A stretch of 64,000 nt of DNA, taken from contig JAHBVV010000003.1 of NCBI GenBank assembly GCA_019637335.1, forward strand, positions 62,001 to 126,000, read 5' to 3'. Made by a program: the position numbers and the translations under genes. Below, in pieces: positions 1-7,742 of the stretch (position 1 is the first letter of the stretch; each line of letters begins with the position of its first letter). The notes beneath the pieces are model-generated. The model saw only the letters and a program-made list of their open reading frames with translations, ran no database searches and was not told where the DNA came from. This DNA is from Candidatus Hydrogenedentota bacterium. Lineage in GTDB: Bacteria > Hydrogenedentota > Hydrogenedentia > Hydrogenedentales > JAEUWI01.

Positions 1-477
1 ACTCGTGCTGAGGAAGCCCCGGCGCTGGTGATCGTAGCGCATGGATCGCATCGAGAAAAGCGTGGAGTAGCCCAGCTTCCGGACCGCCACCTTGTCGACG
101 GGAATAAAATCGATCGGCGTCGCGTACGCGTCCACCGCCGCGATGGAGCAATCCTCGAATTCGATCTCGGCGTGGGACGCGCCCAGCACGATTACCCGCT
201 TGAACTGCCCGGGCCTGAGGTGCTTGAACGCCTGGGCCGCGATTCTGCCCGAAATGCCATAGGGCCCGTGCGGCACGAGGCACGCGTAGAGCGGGTCTTC
301 GGAAACGGGCGCCTGGGCTTCGTCGAGCAGCCGTGTCACCGCGCCGCGAAGCCCCTCCGGGGTTTCGGGAAACATGCTGCCGGCGGCCACGCACAGGCGC
401 ACGCTTTCGTACTGCGCCCGCGCCGGCGCGCATAGGAACAATCCGGGGAACAATAAACAAATGGCAATCAGTCGCAC
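1..477 (-). CDS. Exported MEMO1-family protein (AmmeMemoRadiSam B type), N-terminal part
   Basis: The gene runs off the left edge, so only its first 159 codons are present. The GTG start at 477 has an AGGAGA ribosome site about 8 bases upstream. Residues 1-24 form a hydrophobic signal peptide ending APARAQ. The mature part contains LVPHGPYGISGRIAAQAF followed by VIVLGASHAE, matching the two early conserved blocks of MEMO proteins (PHAGY.YSG and GPSHH). MEMO proteins are related to extradiol dioxygenases and normally sit in AmmeMemoRadiSam modules, whose biochemical role is unsettled. An export signal is unusual for the family. The rest of the gene and its partners lie outside the window. Confidence 0.72.
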   Translation of the reverse strand, partial: MRLIAICLLFPGLFLCAPARAQYESVRLCVAAGSMFPETPEGLRGAVTRLLDEAQAPVSEDPLYACLVPHGPYGISGRIAAQAFKHLRPGQFKRVIVLGASHAEIEFEDCSIAAVDAYATPIDFIPVDKVAVRKLGYSTLFSMRSMRYDHQRRGFLSTS

Positions 478-590
478 GGGTTACGTTCTCCTGCCGGCCG
501 GAACCGGTTCGGTCGCGTTACGGCTCCACGATACCACAACCGGCGTGGGGAGGGGAATCCAGGACGGCACGGCCCCCCGCGTCCGCCGTG

Positions 591-1853
591 CTATAGACTC
601 CCGGAATGCCCGAAGTCGCGGCCTTCCGCGCCGGTTTCCGCCGCGCCGGGAACCGTGGTAAACACTTTCACTTCGTGGGGTTGCAGGCGCGCAAGCACGC
701 GGCCGTTCCGCACTTCGAGGGTCTCTTCGCCATAATTGAGATGCAGCGTGCGCCCGTCCAGCGCACCGAGCCCGCGCACTTCCACGCCCATGTGCTCGCT
801 TTCGTCCTCATTGATCAGAACGAGCAGGCCCTCGCCGTTGGCCGCGCGCGCCACGTGGGCGACGCCTCGCTGGGGCTGCGCCGTGGGGGCCTCAATGAGG
901 TGTGCCGATACCCCCGGCAGTTCCTTCGCCGTGAGAAAGGGCTGGAGCGCGGACAGTTCGCGGGTGACCGCATAAACCGATTGAAGGAAGGCGACATTCT
1001 TCGTGTAGGCCGACCCCCAGTAGAGAATCCCGGTTGCGCCGTGTGCGATGGCGTCCCACGCCATGAAGCGGGATTCCGCGAAGGTGGGGTAGGCGTCGGG
1101 CAGATCCTCGCCCGCCTTTTCCTGTAGCTCGTGCCAGGAGAATGCCTGAAGCACCATCCACACCGGCAGGCCCTCGCCCACCCGGTTGAAACGCTCGGTA
1201 TAGTCGCCCACCTGCGCGATGGGCCGTTCCGCGGCCTTAACGGGGTAGAGGTCGCAGCCCGTGATGTCCACCGCGCTCAGGTACTGCCGCATGTAGATCG
1301 CGTCGCTGCGGTACGCCTCGTTGAACCAGATCGGGCGCTTTTTCGTGTCCAGCTCCCGGATCCGCGCCGCCCACGCGTGGACATTGGGCATGATGATGGC
1401 CGCCTGCTCCTTCGCATGGGCCACCGCGCCGGGCGTCTGATCCCACCAGGCGCCCCGGTACTCGTGCGTGCCGTCGCGGAAGAGGCCGCTGTAGGCCGTG
1501 AAGTTCCACACCATCTCGTCCGGCCCTTCCCATACCGCCAGGGCCGGGTGATCCAGAATCGCGGTAATCTGCTGGTCCCGCTCCGGTGTGAGCTCCGTGT
1601 GCATCGGCAGCGAGACCCAGCCCCAGGCCCCGAGGGCCCGCGCGCGGTCGAGGTCGTCCGGGCCGCCGCAGCGGAGCAGGTTCACGCCGGCCTCCACCAT
1701 CGCCCGGGCTTCCCCGGGGTCCTCCGGGAAGTGGTAAAAGCCAATCGGGAAGACGGGCGCCCCCTCCGGGCGCAGCAGGCCATCGTGCGGGCCGGCAATC
1801 GCGGGGACAAGGAGGAACAGCGTCGTGAACGCGATCAGGCTGGCTCGAATCAT
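591..1853 (-). CDS. Secreted TIM-barrel glycoside-hydrolase-like protein
   Basis: A 420-residue protein with a signal peptide (MIRASLIAFTTLFLLVPAIAG). The body reads like a glycosidase barrel: FPIGFYHFPED near the start, then WEGPDEM, IWFNEAYRSDAIYMRQYL, GCDLYPV and GILYWGSAY in the order expected for successive beta/alpha strands. The last 90 residues look like a beta-sandwich. The acidic residues in WEGPDE and FNEAY are candidate catalytic positions. I cannot assign a numbered GH family. It most likely acts on polysaccharide outside the cytoplasm, in keeping with neighbouring exported hydrolases. It is transcribed alone on the minus strand. Confidence 0.6.
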   Translation of the reverse strand: MIRASLIAFTTLFLLVPAIAGPHDGLLRPEGAPVFPIGFYHFPEDPGEARAMVEAGVNLLRCGGPDDLDRARALGAWGWVSLPMHTELTPERDQQITAILDHPALAVWEGPDEMVWNFTAYSGLFRDGTHEYRGAWWDQTPGAVAHAKEQAAIIMPNVHAWAARIRELDTKKRPIWFNEAYRSDAIYMRQYLSAVDITGCDLYPVKAAERPIAQVGDYTERFNRVGEGLPVWMVLQAFSWHELQEKAGEDLPDAYPTFAESRFMAWDAIAHGATGILYWGSAYTKNVAFLQSVYAVTRELSALQPFLTAKELPGVSAHLIEAPTAQPQRGVAHVARAANGEGLLVLINEDESEHMGVEVRGLGALDGRTLHLNYGEETLEVRNGRVLARLQPHEVKVFTTVPGAAETGAEGRDFGHSGSL

Positions 1854-1961
1854 GGGGCGCTCCTTCCAGGGGATGCGAGGTTACGGCGTGAAGACGATCA
1901 ACGTATACGCGCTGGCCGTACGCGAATGCAATTTGTCAACTGTGTCGCTGCACATCCACGG

Positions 1962-2039
1962 TAACATCTTGGTCGCCTGACGCGACGGTGCGCGGACACG
2001 GTGCGAGTTGCCCGTTAATTTACGAGGAAGCACAGCAGA
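1962..2039. repeat. Flank of dispersed repeat, copy A
   Basis: This stretch aligns, with scattered mismatches, to about 44170-44248: both contain a GCCTGACGC block, then CCGTTAAT, then ACGAGGAAGC in the same order. It lies directly outside the inverted-repeat element at 2040-2350, so the shared sequence is larger than the element itself. Confidence 0.6.
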
Positions 2040-2350
2040 GGATCTCGGACATTCCTGTCCGCGGCAAAAAGAGCTCGGGACAAAATGAGTCGCGATAGGT
2101 CTGGAATAGAAACCCGGTGTCCCCGGTAGGGAAACGCATTGAAGGCAGGCGCATCGTCACGTGCGCATCGACAACTATAGGTCTTGCTCATGTCCTGCCG
2201 CGTACACCTATGTCCGCGATCTACTTGCCCCATCGGCGCTGGACAGGCGGGATGCGTGTGCCACTTTCTTTTCGAGGTGGTTTTGGTAGGGTCAGGGGAG
2301 CTTATAGAGGCAGGGCTACTTTTTGCCGCGGACAGGAATGTCCGCGATCC
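2040..2350. mobile_element. MITE-like element with 32-bp terminal inverted repeats, copy A
   Basis: Bases 2040-2071 are the reverse complement of 2319-2350 with 31 of 32 matching. The arm begins GGATCKCGGACATTCCTGTC and continues through CCGCGGCAAAAAG. The interior (about 247 bp) has no credible gene. A shorter relative with the same ends lies at 44249-44431. Termini without a coding interior fit a non-autonomous element or a large cruciform repeat. No target-site duplication was obvious. The rest of the 1854-2486 gap shows no gene. Confidence 0.7.
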
Positions 2351-2486
2351 TGCTATTCACGCCAGTCGCATCGCGACGATGCCTCGGTGGAAGCGATCAG
2401 CCGGGAGGCGATGGCGCTCCGCGCGCGCGAGGAACGCGACCCAACGACGTAATCCCGGGCGGCGCGCCGTCCCGGGAGCGTCTTCC

Positions 2487-4487
2487 CTAAAACGCGGCCA
2501 CGGCCGCGCCGGTGACGGTCAGCTGTTCTTCCGGGATCAGGGCTTCGAGCAGGTCCAGGTCGTACCAGGCGAGCGCATTGTGCACGGTGTTGATGAGCTG
2601 GTTGTGCGGGCGCTCGGTTTCCACGACCGCCTGCCACGTCGGGATGCCGCCTTCCAGGGTCACGTGCGCGAATCGGTCCGGCTGGAGCGCGGCGGCGTGC
2701 AGCGCGGGCGCGGTCGCTTCGCCGATTGCGTGCAGCGACACGGGGGCCTCCGTCTGGCCCGCCCACCAGGCCGCCGCCTGCGTCAGATCTTCCGCGCGCA
2801 TACCGACATAAGACAGCGTGTTCAGGTAGGCCCGCATGAAGTCGCTGAAGTCATTGCCCACATGCTGCCACGCGCCTTTCCACTTGAAGTTTTCGGTCAG
2901 GCCTGTGCCACGGACCGACACCACAAGCACCGCTTCATCGACTCCGATGCCCGCGTCGATGTGCGGCTGTGCGCTGTCCAGACCGTCGCCCGGCGCGATC
3001 AGGCGCGCCTTCGCGATGCTTCCAGAAACGGGCAGCCAGGCGCGGGCCGGGAGCACGATGCCCGGTTCCGTGGTGATGAGGAGATCCTGGACGCGGTGGC
3101 CGCCGGCGGTTTCTTCCGCGAGCACGTCCGCCGCCGGGGCCGGAAGCGCGCCCTCGGAGCGGATGCCGGCCAGCGCGCGCACCTTCTCGATGACTTCGGC
3201 GCGGGGCGTATGGCGCCAGAAGGCGGCGCGCCGGGCTTTCAACGATTCGGCCCGTTCCACGTTGAGATCGAGCACGCTGCGCGCGCGTTCCAGATAGGCC
3301 ACCTGGCCTTTCGGAGTGCATTGCATATCGGGATCGCTGAGGATGCCGAAATCCACCTCGGTAACCGGCGCGTCTACGCCAAGAAGCCAGCGCTGCATCC
3401 ATTGGACCATGCCCTGGCGGAGTTCGATGCTGAAGCCGTGGGTCGCGTCGGTTTCCACCAGGCCGACCCGCTCCGGAACGCCGAGGCGGGTGTAGACGCG
3501 CTTGGCCTCCCGGAAGGTGTCCCAGCTCCCTTCAATATCGAAAAAGTCGCGGGTGGCCGTGAGCATCAGCGTCGGCTTCGGCGCGCGCAGATGAAGGTAA
3601 TCGGCGTGATCGAGGCCGTGTTTAATCTGGCCGAAGATATTCTGCTCGCCGTCCTGCGGCCCGATGGTCTCCAGCAGACGCTTCCAGGACGTCACGTAGC
3701 AGCTTGGCGCGGCGGCGGCCACCCGTTCGTCGAGCGCCATGATATAGCTCGACAACGTGCCCCCGCCGGAGTTGCCCGACGCCCCGATCTTGTCCGCGAT
3801 TATGTCGGGGCGGCTCTGCAGATAGTCGATCGCGCGCATCCCGTCCCAGATGCGGTACTGCGCGATGCTTGTGCCGGTGAGGATCGCGCCCACGTCCAGC
3901 AGCGTGTGTTCGACCGTCGATCCCACGGCGGCGGACCCGTCCTCCTTGAGATAGGTCACGCGTTCGCCCTGGCCGATGGGGTCGTAGCAGAACGCCGCGA
4001 TGCCGTGGCGCGCCAGCAGGATCGAGGCGCGCTGGTACGCTTCGGCGGCCTTGCCGTTGGCGCTGTGCCCGCAGGGTACGATCACCGCCGTCCACGGGCC
4101 ATCCGTTACGGGGAGGAAGAGCACACCCGTCACATAGAGGCCCGGCAGGCTCTCGAAGATGACCTTCTCGTACCGGAAGCCCTCGCCTTCGCCCGCGCCA
4201 ACGACCCGGGAGTTGAGTGGCGCGCGGTCGGGAAAGCCACCGATCGCCTCCACGAAGTAGTTTCGCTTCTCCGCCTGCCAGGCGCGGACATCCTCGGGGG
4301 TCTTCAGGTCCTCATACGCCTCCGCGCGCGCGTCAAGATGCGCAAACGAGATGGCGTCCAGGTACGCCGCCGTCATCTGGTCCGGCTTTATCCCGCCGAG
4401 CGCCTTTTCGATCGCGGCGCCAAATTCGGCGTCGGAGAGACCAGTCAGGGAGAGAGAAAGAGAAACAAGCGCGGTGGTCAGATTCAT
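2487..4487 (-). CDS. Secreted alpha/beta hydrolase (acetyl-xylan-esterase/dienelactone-hydrolase-like)
   Basis: About 666 residues from the ATG at 4487; a GTG at 4499 sits too close to the GGAG ribosome site to be preferred. A weak N-terminal export signal is followed by an alpha/beta-hydrolase fold: GNSGGG carries the nucleophile serine, ATRDFFD a candidate aspartate, and DATHGFS the histidine. The C-terminal third contains a second hydrolase-like region (VLVVSVRGTGL), which lacks a clear nucleophile elbow. The enzyme probably removes ester groups from plant or algal polysaccharide. Substrate is not determinable from sequence. Confidence 0.7.
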   Translation of the reverse strand: MNLTTALVSLSLSLTGLSDAEFGAAIEKALGGIKPDQMTAAYLDAISFAHLDARAEAYEDLKTPEDVRAWQAEKRNYFVEAIGGFPDRAPLNSRVVGAGEGEGFRYEKVIFESLPGLYVTGVLFLPVTDGPWTAVIVPCGHSANGKAAEAYQRASILLARHGIAAFCYDPIGQGERVTYLKEDGSAAVGSTVEHTLLDVGAILTGTSIAQYRIWDGMRAIDYLQSRPDIIADKIGASGNSGGGTLSSYIMALDERVAAAAPSCYVTSWKRLLETIGPQDGEQNIFGQIKHGLDHADYLHLRAPKPTLMLTATRDFFDIEGSWDTFREAKRVYTRLGVPERVGLVETDATHGFSIELRQGMVQWMQRWLLGVDAPVTEVDFGILSDPDMQCTPKGQVAYLERARSVLDLNVERAESLKARRAAFWRHTPRAEVIEKVRALAGIRSEGALPAPAADVLAEETAGGHRVQDLLITTEPGIVLPARAWLPVSGSIAKARLIAPGDGLDSAQPHIDAGIGVDEAVLVVSVRGTGLTENFKWKGAWQHVGNDFSDFMRAYLNTLSYVGMRAEDLTQAAAWWAGQTEAPVSLHAIGEATAPALHAAALQPDRFAHVTLEGGIPTWQAVVETERPHNQLINTVHNALAWYDLDLLEALIPEEQLTVTGAAVAAF

Positions 4488-4562
4488 GGTGGTTTGCACT
4501 CCGGATACAACGATTCGGTCAAACGTTCAGTGTGCCATGCTTCGACGGGTGGTGTCGAACAG

Positions 4563-5000
4563 GACAGGGGACTGCTTCCAGCTGGCAAGGATGCCCGAAA
4601 CTGGAAATGGTTGCGGTAAGCCAGCTGGTGGCTGTACCCGGGAAAGGTGCTTTCGTGAAGAGCGCTTTCTGCGGGTACAGGCACCCTCGCTTTGCGGTGA
4701 TTGTTCCACGCTTTCGCGGCCGGGCGGATTGGGGCTCGGGAGCCAGTCCCCGGGGACTGCCTCCAGCTGGCCAATGTGCCTGAATCTGCAAACGGATGCC
4801 ATAAACCAGCTGGTGGCTGTACCCGGGAAAGTTGCTTTCCACGGGTACAGGCACCCTCGCTTTGCGGTGGTTGTTCCACGCTTTCGCGGCGTTGCGCAAC
4901 GGGGCTCGGGAGCCAGTCCCCCGGGGACTGCTTCCAGCTGGCCAATGTGCCCGAAACTGGAAACGGATGCGGTAAGCCAGCTGGTGGCTGTACCCGCGAA
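4563..5000. repeat. REP-like palindromic array, left of the RAYT gene
   Basis: The array contains two copies (4673 and 4843) of the conserved block GGGTACAGGCACCCTCGCTT, 170 bases apart, and three copies of GGGGACTGCYTCCAGCTGG (near 4567, 4753, 4924). Each full unit folds: GGTGGCTGTACCCG pairs with CGGGTACAGGCACC and GGAAAG pairs with CTTTCC around a 3-base loop. A second palindrome, AGTCCCCGGGGACT, lies at unit junctions. The sequence runs up to the 3' end of the transposase gene. Confidence 0.9.
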
Positions 5001-5013
5001 AGGAGCAGCCGAT

Positions 5014-5649
5014 CTACGTTCCTTTCGCAATCCGCATAGCGCGCTTTTCAAAGTCGGCATCGCCAAGCGGGCGGCCTTTTTGCGTGCAGTACCGAATTCT
5101 GTTCAAGAAGGCGGTATTTCCCGATGTTTCCAGCAGGTGCTCCCGCCACTCAAGAGCGGTGAAACGGCCACGCCACCGTTCCAAGTTCAATAATGAACTC
5201 TCGGCGTGAGAAAAACTATGCGCTTTCGCACTCGACCACGTGTATTCCCAGGCAAGCGATTGCATCCCGGCCCGGACCGGGTTCAGCTCGACGTAGCACA
5301 GTGCTCGTATCGTGTGGTTCTCGTCCATGGGGCAGGAGTAGAACCGGCCTTGCCAAAGGTGCCCGTGGCGACGATACTTTCGCTTAGCGTGCACGGTATA
5401 TCGGAAGTTCGCAGCCCCCACGGTCCGGGCCAAGGACGCTTTTCGCGCAGGAATTCCGACAATGTGCACGTGGTTTGGCATCAGGCAGTACCCCAGGATG
5501 CGGAACCCATGATCAAGCGCCTCTTCTCGGAGCATTGCGAGATACGCTTTATGATCTGCGTCGTCGAAGAATACCTGCTGTCTGTTATTGCCCCGCTGAG
5601 TGATATGGTGTGGAACTCCAGGGAGCACTATGCGCGCGGTCCGTGGCAT
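5014..5649 (-). CDS. REP-associated tyrosine transposase (RAYT, IS200-like Y1 family)
   Basis: A 211-residue protein opening MPRTARIVLPGVPHHITQRG, the usual RAYT N-terminus. The HUH metal-binding motif is PNHVHIV (His60, His62). A candidate nucleophile tyrosine lies near residue 84 (NFRYTVH), followed by the family signature GHLWQGRF and YVELNPVRAGM. RAYT enzymes cut single-stranded DNA next to REP hairpins and are thought to spread those repeats. The gene is intact, full length, and sandwiched between two arrays of one repeat family, so its substrate is very probably those palindromes. It stands alone, with no accessory transposon genes. Confidence 0.93.
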   Translation of the reverse strand: MPRTARIVLPGVPHHITQRGNNRQQVFFDDADHKAYLAMLREEALDHGFRILGYCLMPNHVHIVGIPARKASLARTVGAANFRYTVHAKRKYRRHGHLWQGRFYSCPMDENHTIRALCYVELNPVRAGMQSLAWEYTWSSAKAHSFSHAESSLLNLERWRGRFTALEWREHLLETSGNTAFLNRIRYCTQKGRPLGDADFEKRAMRIAKGT

Positions 5650-5704
5650 AACGGTGATTATGCGCAGTCACAGAACAGATTGCAAGCACGCCGGAACGGC
5701 CTTT

Positions 5705-6651
5705 GGCTGGACGGTTTCTTGCGGGTACAGGCACCCTCGCTTTGCGGTGATTGTTCCACGCTTTCGCGGCGTTGCGGATTGGGGCTCGGGAGCCAGTCCC
5801 CGGGGACTGCTTCCAGCTGGACGTCTTTTTGCGGGTACAGGCACCCTCGCTTCGCGGTGGTCGTTCCACGCTTTCGCGGCGTTGCGCAACGGGGCTCGGG
5901 AGCCAGTCCCCGGGGACTGCTTCCAGCTGGCCAATGCGCCCGAAACTGGAAATGGTTGCGGTAAGCCAGCTGGTGGCTGTACCCGGGAAAGTTGCTTTCC
6001 ACGGGTACAGGCACCCTCGCTTCGCGGTGATTGTTCCACGCTTTCGCGGCGTTGCGCGCTGGGGCTCGGGAGCCAGTCCCCCGGGGACTGCTTCCAGCTG
6101 GCAAGGATGCCCGAAACTGGAAACGGATGCGGCAAGCCAGCTGGTGGCTGTACCCGCGAAAAGTGTTCTCCCACGGGTACAGGCACCCTCGCTTTGCGGT
6201 GATTGTTCCACGCTTTCGCGGCGTTGCGCACTGGGGCTCGGGAGCCAGTCCCCTGGGGAAAGGTGCTTTCGTGAAGAGCGCTTTCTGCGGGTACAGGCAC
6301 CCTCGCTTTGCGGTGGTTGTTCCACGCTTTCGCGGCGTTGCGCGCTGGGGCTCGGGAGCCAGTCCCCCGGGGACTGCTTCCAGCTGGCCAATGTGCCTGA
6401 ATCTGCAAACGGATGCCATAAACCAGCTGGTGGCTGTACCCGGGAAAGGTGCTTTCCACGGGTACAGGCACCCTCGCTTTGCGGTGATCTTTCCACGCTT
6501 TCGCGGCGTTGCGCACTGGGGCTCGGGAGCCAGTCCCCGGGGACTGCTTCCAGCTGGACGTCTTTTTGCGGGTACAGGCACCCTCGCTTTGCGGTGGTTG
6601 TTCCACGCTTTCGCGGCGTTGCGCAACGGGGCTCGGGAGCCAGTCCCCGGG
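5705..6651. repeat. REP-like palindromic array, right of the RAYT gene
   Basis: Seven copies of the block GGGTACAGGCACCCTCGCTT start at 5723, 5833, 6003, 6175, 6289, 6460 and 6570. Spacings are 110, 170, 172, 114, 171 and 110 bases, so the unit has a long and a short form. Long units carry an extra stretch of about 60 bases that supplies the left arm of the hairpin. Short units replace it with ACGTCTTTTTGC or GGAAAGGTGCTTTCGTGAAG. All copies point the same way as those left of the transposase gene. The array ends 58 bases before the next gene. Confidence 0.92.
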
Positions 6652-6709
6652 CGTGTGTTACACTGAACGGACGGAACACGCCGTCGCGCGTCCGGGAAGG
6701 GAGGCCGTC

Positions 6710-7366
6710 ATGAGAATGCTGCTATCGGGAGTACTGATCGCGGGTATCGCCTTTGCGGCGGTTGCCGACATGATTCTCTTCGAGGATAACTTCGCCGGTT
6801 CCCTCAAGGAGGGCTGGTCGTGGATCCGGGAGAACCCGGATGGCTGGCGCGCGACACGCGAGGGCCTCGAGATTCTGGTCGAACCGGGCAACATGTGGGG
6901 CGCGGCGAACGACGCCCGCAACGTGCTCGTGCGCCCGTTGCCCAGGCTGGGCGATAGCCCGGTGGAGATCACCGCCACGCTGGAGAATTATCCGACCGGC
7001 CAGTACGAGCAGGTGAATCTGGTCTGGTATTACGACGACAGCCACATGGTGAAGATCGGGCTGGAGCTTGTCCATGGCCAGTTGAGCCTCGTGATGGGCC
7101 GCGAGGAGGACGACAAGACCATGACGCTGTCGATCATCCCGATGGCCTCGAACACCGTGGAGGTCCGGCTGACGGGAAACGGGCGGGAAGTGCTGGGCGC
7201 CTACCGCACCCCGGACTCGACGGAGTGGAAACCGGGCGGCAAGTGCGATCTGCCGGTGAATGGCGCGCCCATGGCCAGTATTCAGGCCTACCAGGGGCTT
7301 CCCGGCGTGGAACACTGGGCGAAAATCCGCGCATTCCGTGTGACCCAGTTGGTGAAGCATCCGTAG
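6710..7366 (+). CDS. Secreted concanavalin-A-like (DUF1349-type) protein
   Basis: Translation from ATG 6710 (ribosome site GGGAGG) gives 218 residues with a signal peptide (MRMLLSGVLIAGIAFAAVA). The mature part has the pattern of the GH43 C-terminal/DUF1349 beta-sandwich: FEDNFAGSLKEGWSWIRENPDGWR, then YEQVNLVWYYDDSHMVKIGLE and a final AKIRAFRVTQ. Such domains bind or modify carbohydrate but many stand-alone members are uncharacterised. The reading frame remains open back into the repeat array; that upstream part is translated repeat and not included. Confidence 0.72.
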   Translation: MRMLLSGVLIAGIAFAAVADMILFEDNFAGSLKEGWSWIRENPDGWRATREGLEILVEPGNMWGAANDARNVLVRPLPRLGDSPVEITATLENYPTGQYEQVNLVWYYDDSHMVKIGLELVHGQLSLVMGREEDDKTMTLSIIPMASNTVEVRLTGNGREVLGAYRTPDSTEWKPGGKCDLPVNGAPMASIQAYQGLPGVEHWAKIRAFRVTQLVKHP

Positions 7367-7645
7367 CCGGCGCAGGCGCCGTGTAGACACGGCTTCCCCA
7401 TGCCTGTATCGTACGAAAAGTGAGCCAATGTGGATCGCTTCGGCGCTTCGGCGCCATGGCGTGTCGATTTTTCTGGAGATCCGGCGAGTCGCTCCGAAAT
7501 CACCCCGGAATTTCCTACATCATGGTGGGCCTGGGCATTCAGTAGTACCATTGCGTAGGTTTTTCCGGAGCTATGAATTGATGCTCTGCGGGCGCTTGTG
7601 GTTGGTAAGTAATTGTTATTAAAGCATTAGCGACCCGGGTGGCGC

Positions 7646-7674
7646 CATGCCGAAATTCTGGCATGGAATTCGCT
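7646..7674 (+). promoter_or_regulatory. Candidate sigma-54 promoter with overlapping palindrome
   Basis: Bases 7659-7674 read TGGCATGGAATTCGCT, matching the -24/-12 consensus TGGCACGN4TTGCW at all but two specified positions, with the essential GG and GC pairs correctly spaced by ten bases. The -24 part overlaps a palindrome, CCATGCC-8-GGCATGG (7646-7667). It lies about 70 bases before the glutamine synthetase start, the kind of gene classically driven by sigma-54. The remainder of 7367-7742 shows no gene. Confidence 0.55.
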
Positions 7675-7742
7675 TGAATGGTAAAGAGGTGACTCACCCA
7701 CAACCCGAAACCCTCAACATAAACTGGTGCAATGGAGAAATC

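Noticed and set aside
2184-4619. Long plus-strand open frame (811 codons) opposite the alpha/beta hydrolase gene
   Set aside because: It is the antisense shadow of a well-supported hydrolase; its product is Arg/Gly/His-rich without any domain, as expected for high-GC antisense frames.
4563-6651. Possible CRISPR array
   Set aside because: Units are 110-170 bp, repeats are long palindromes and the intervening sequence is itself repeated; there are no unique spacers and no cas genes.
5585-6679. Several overlapping open frames through the repeat array
   Set aside because: All arise from translating the same repeat unit in different frames (recurring phrases such as GSRAPIRNAAKAW); none has a start context or known domain.
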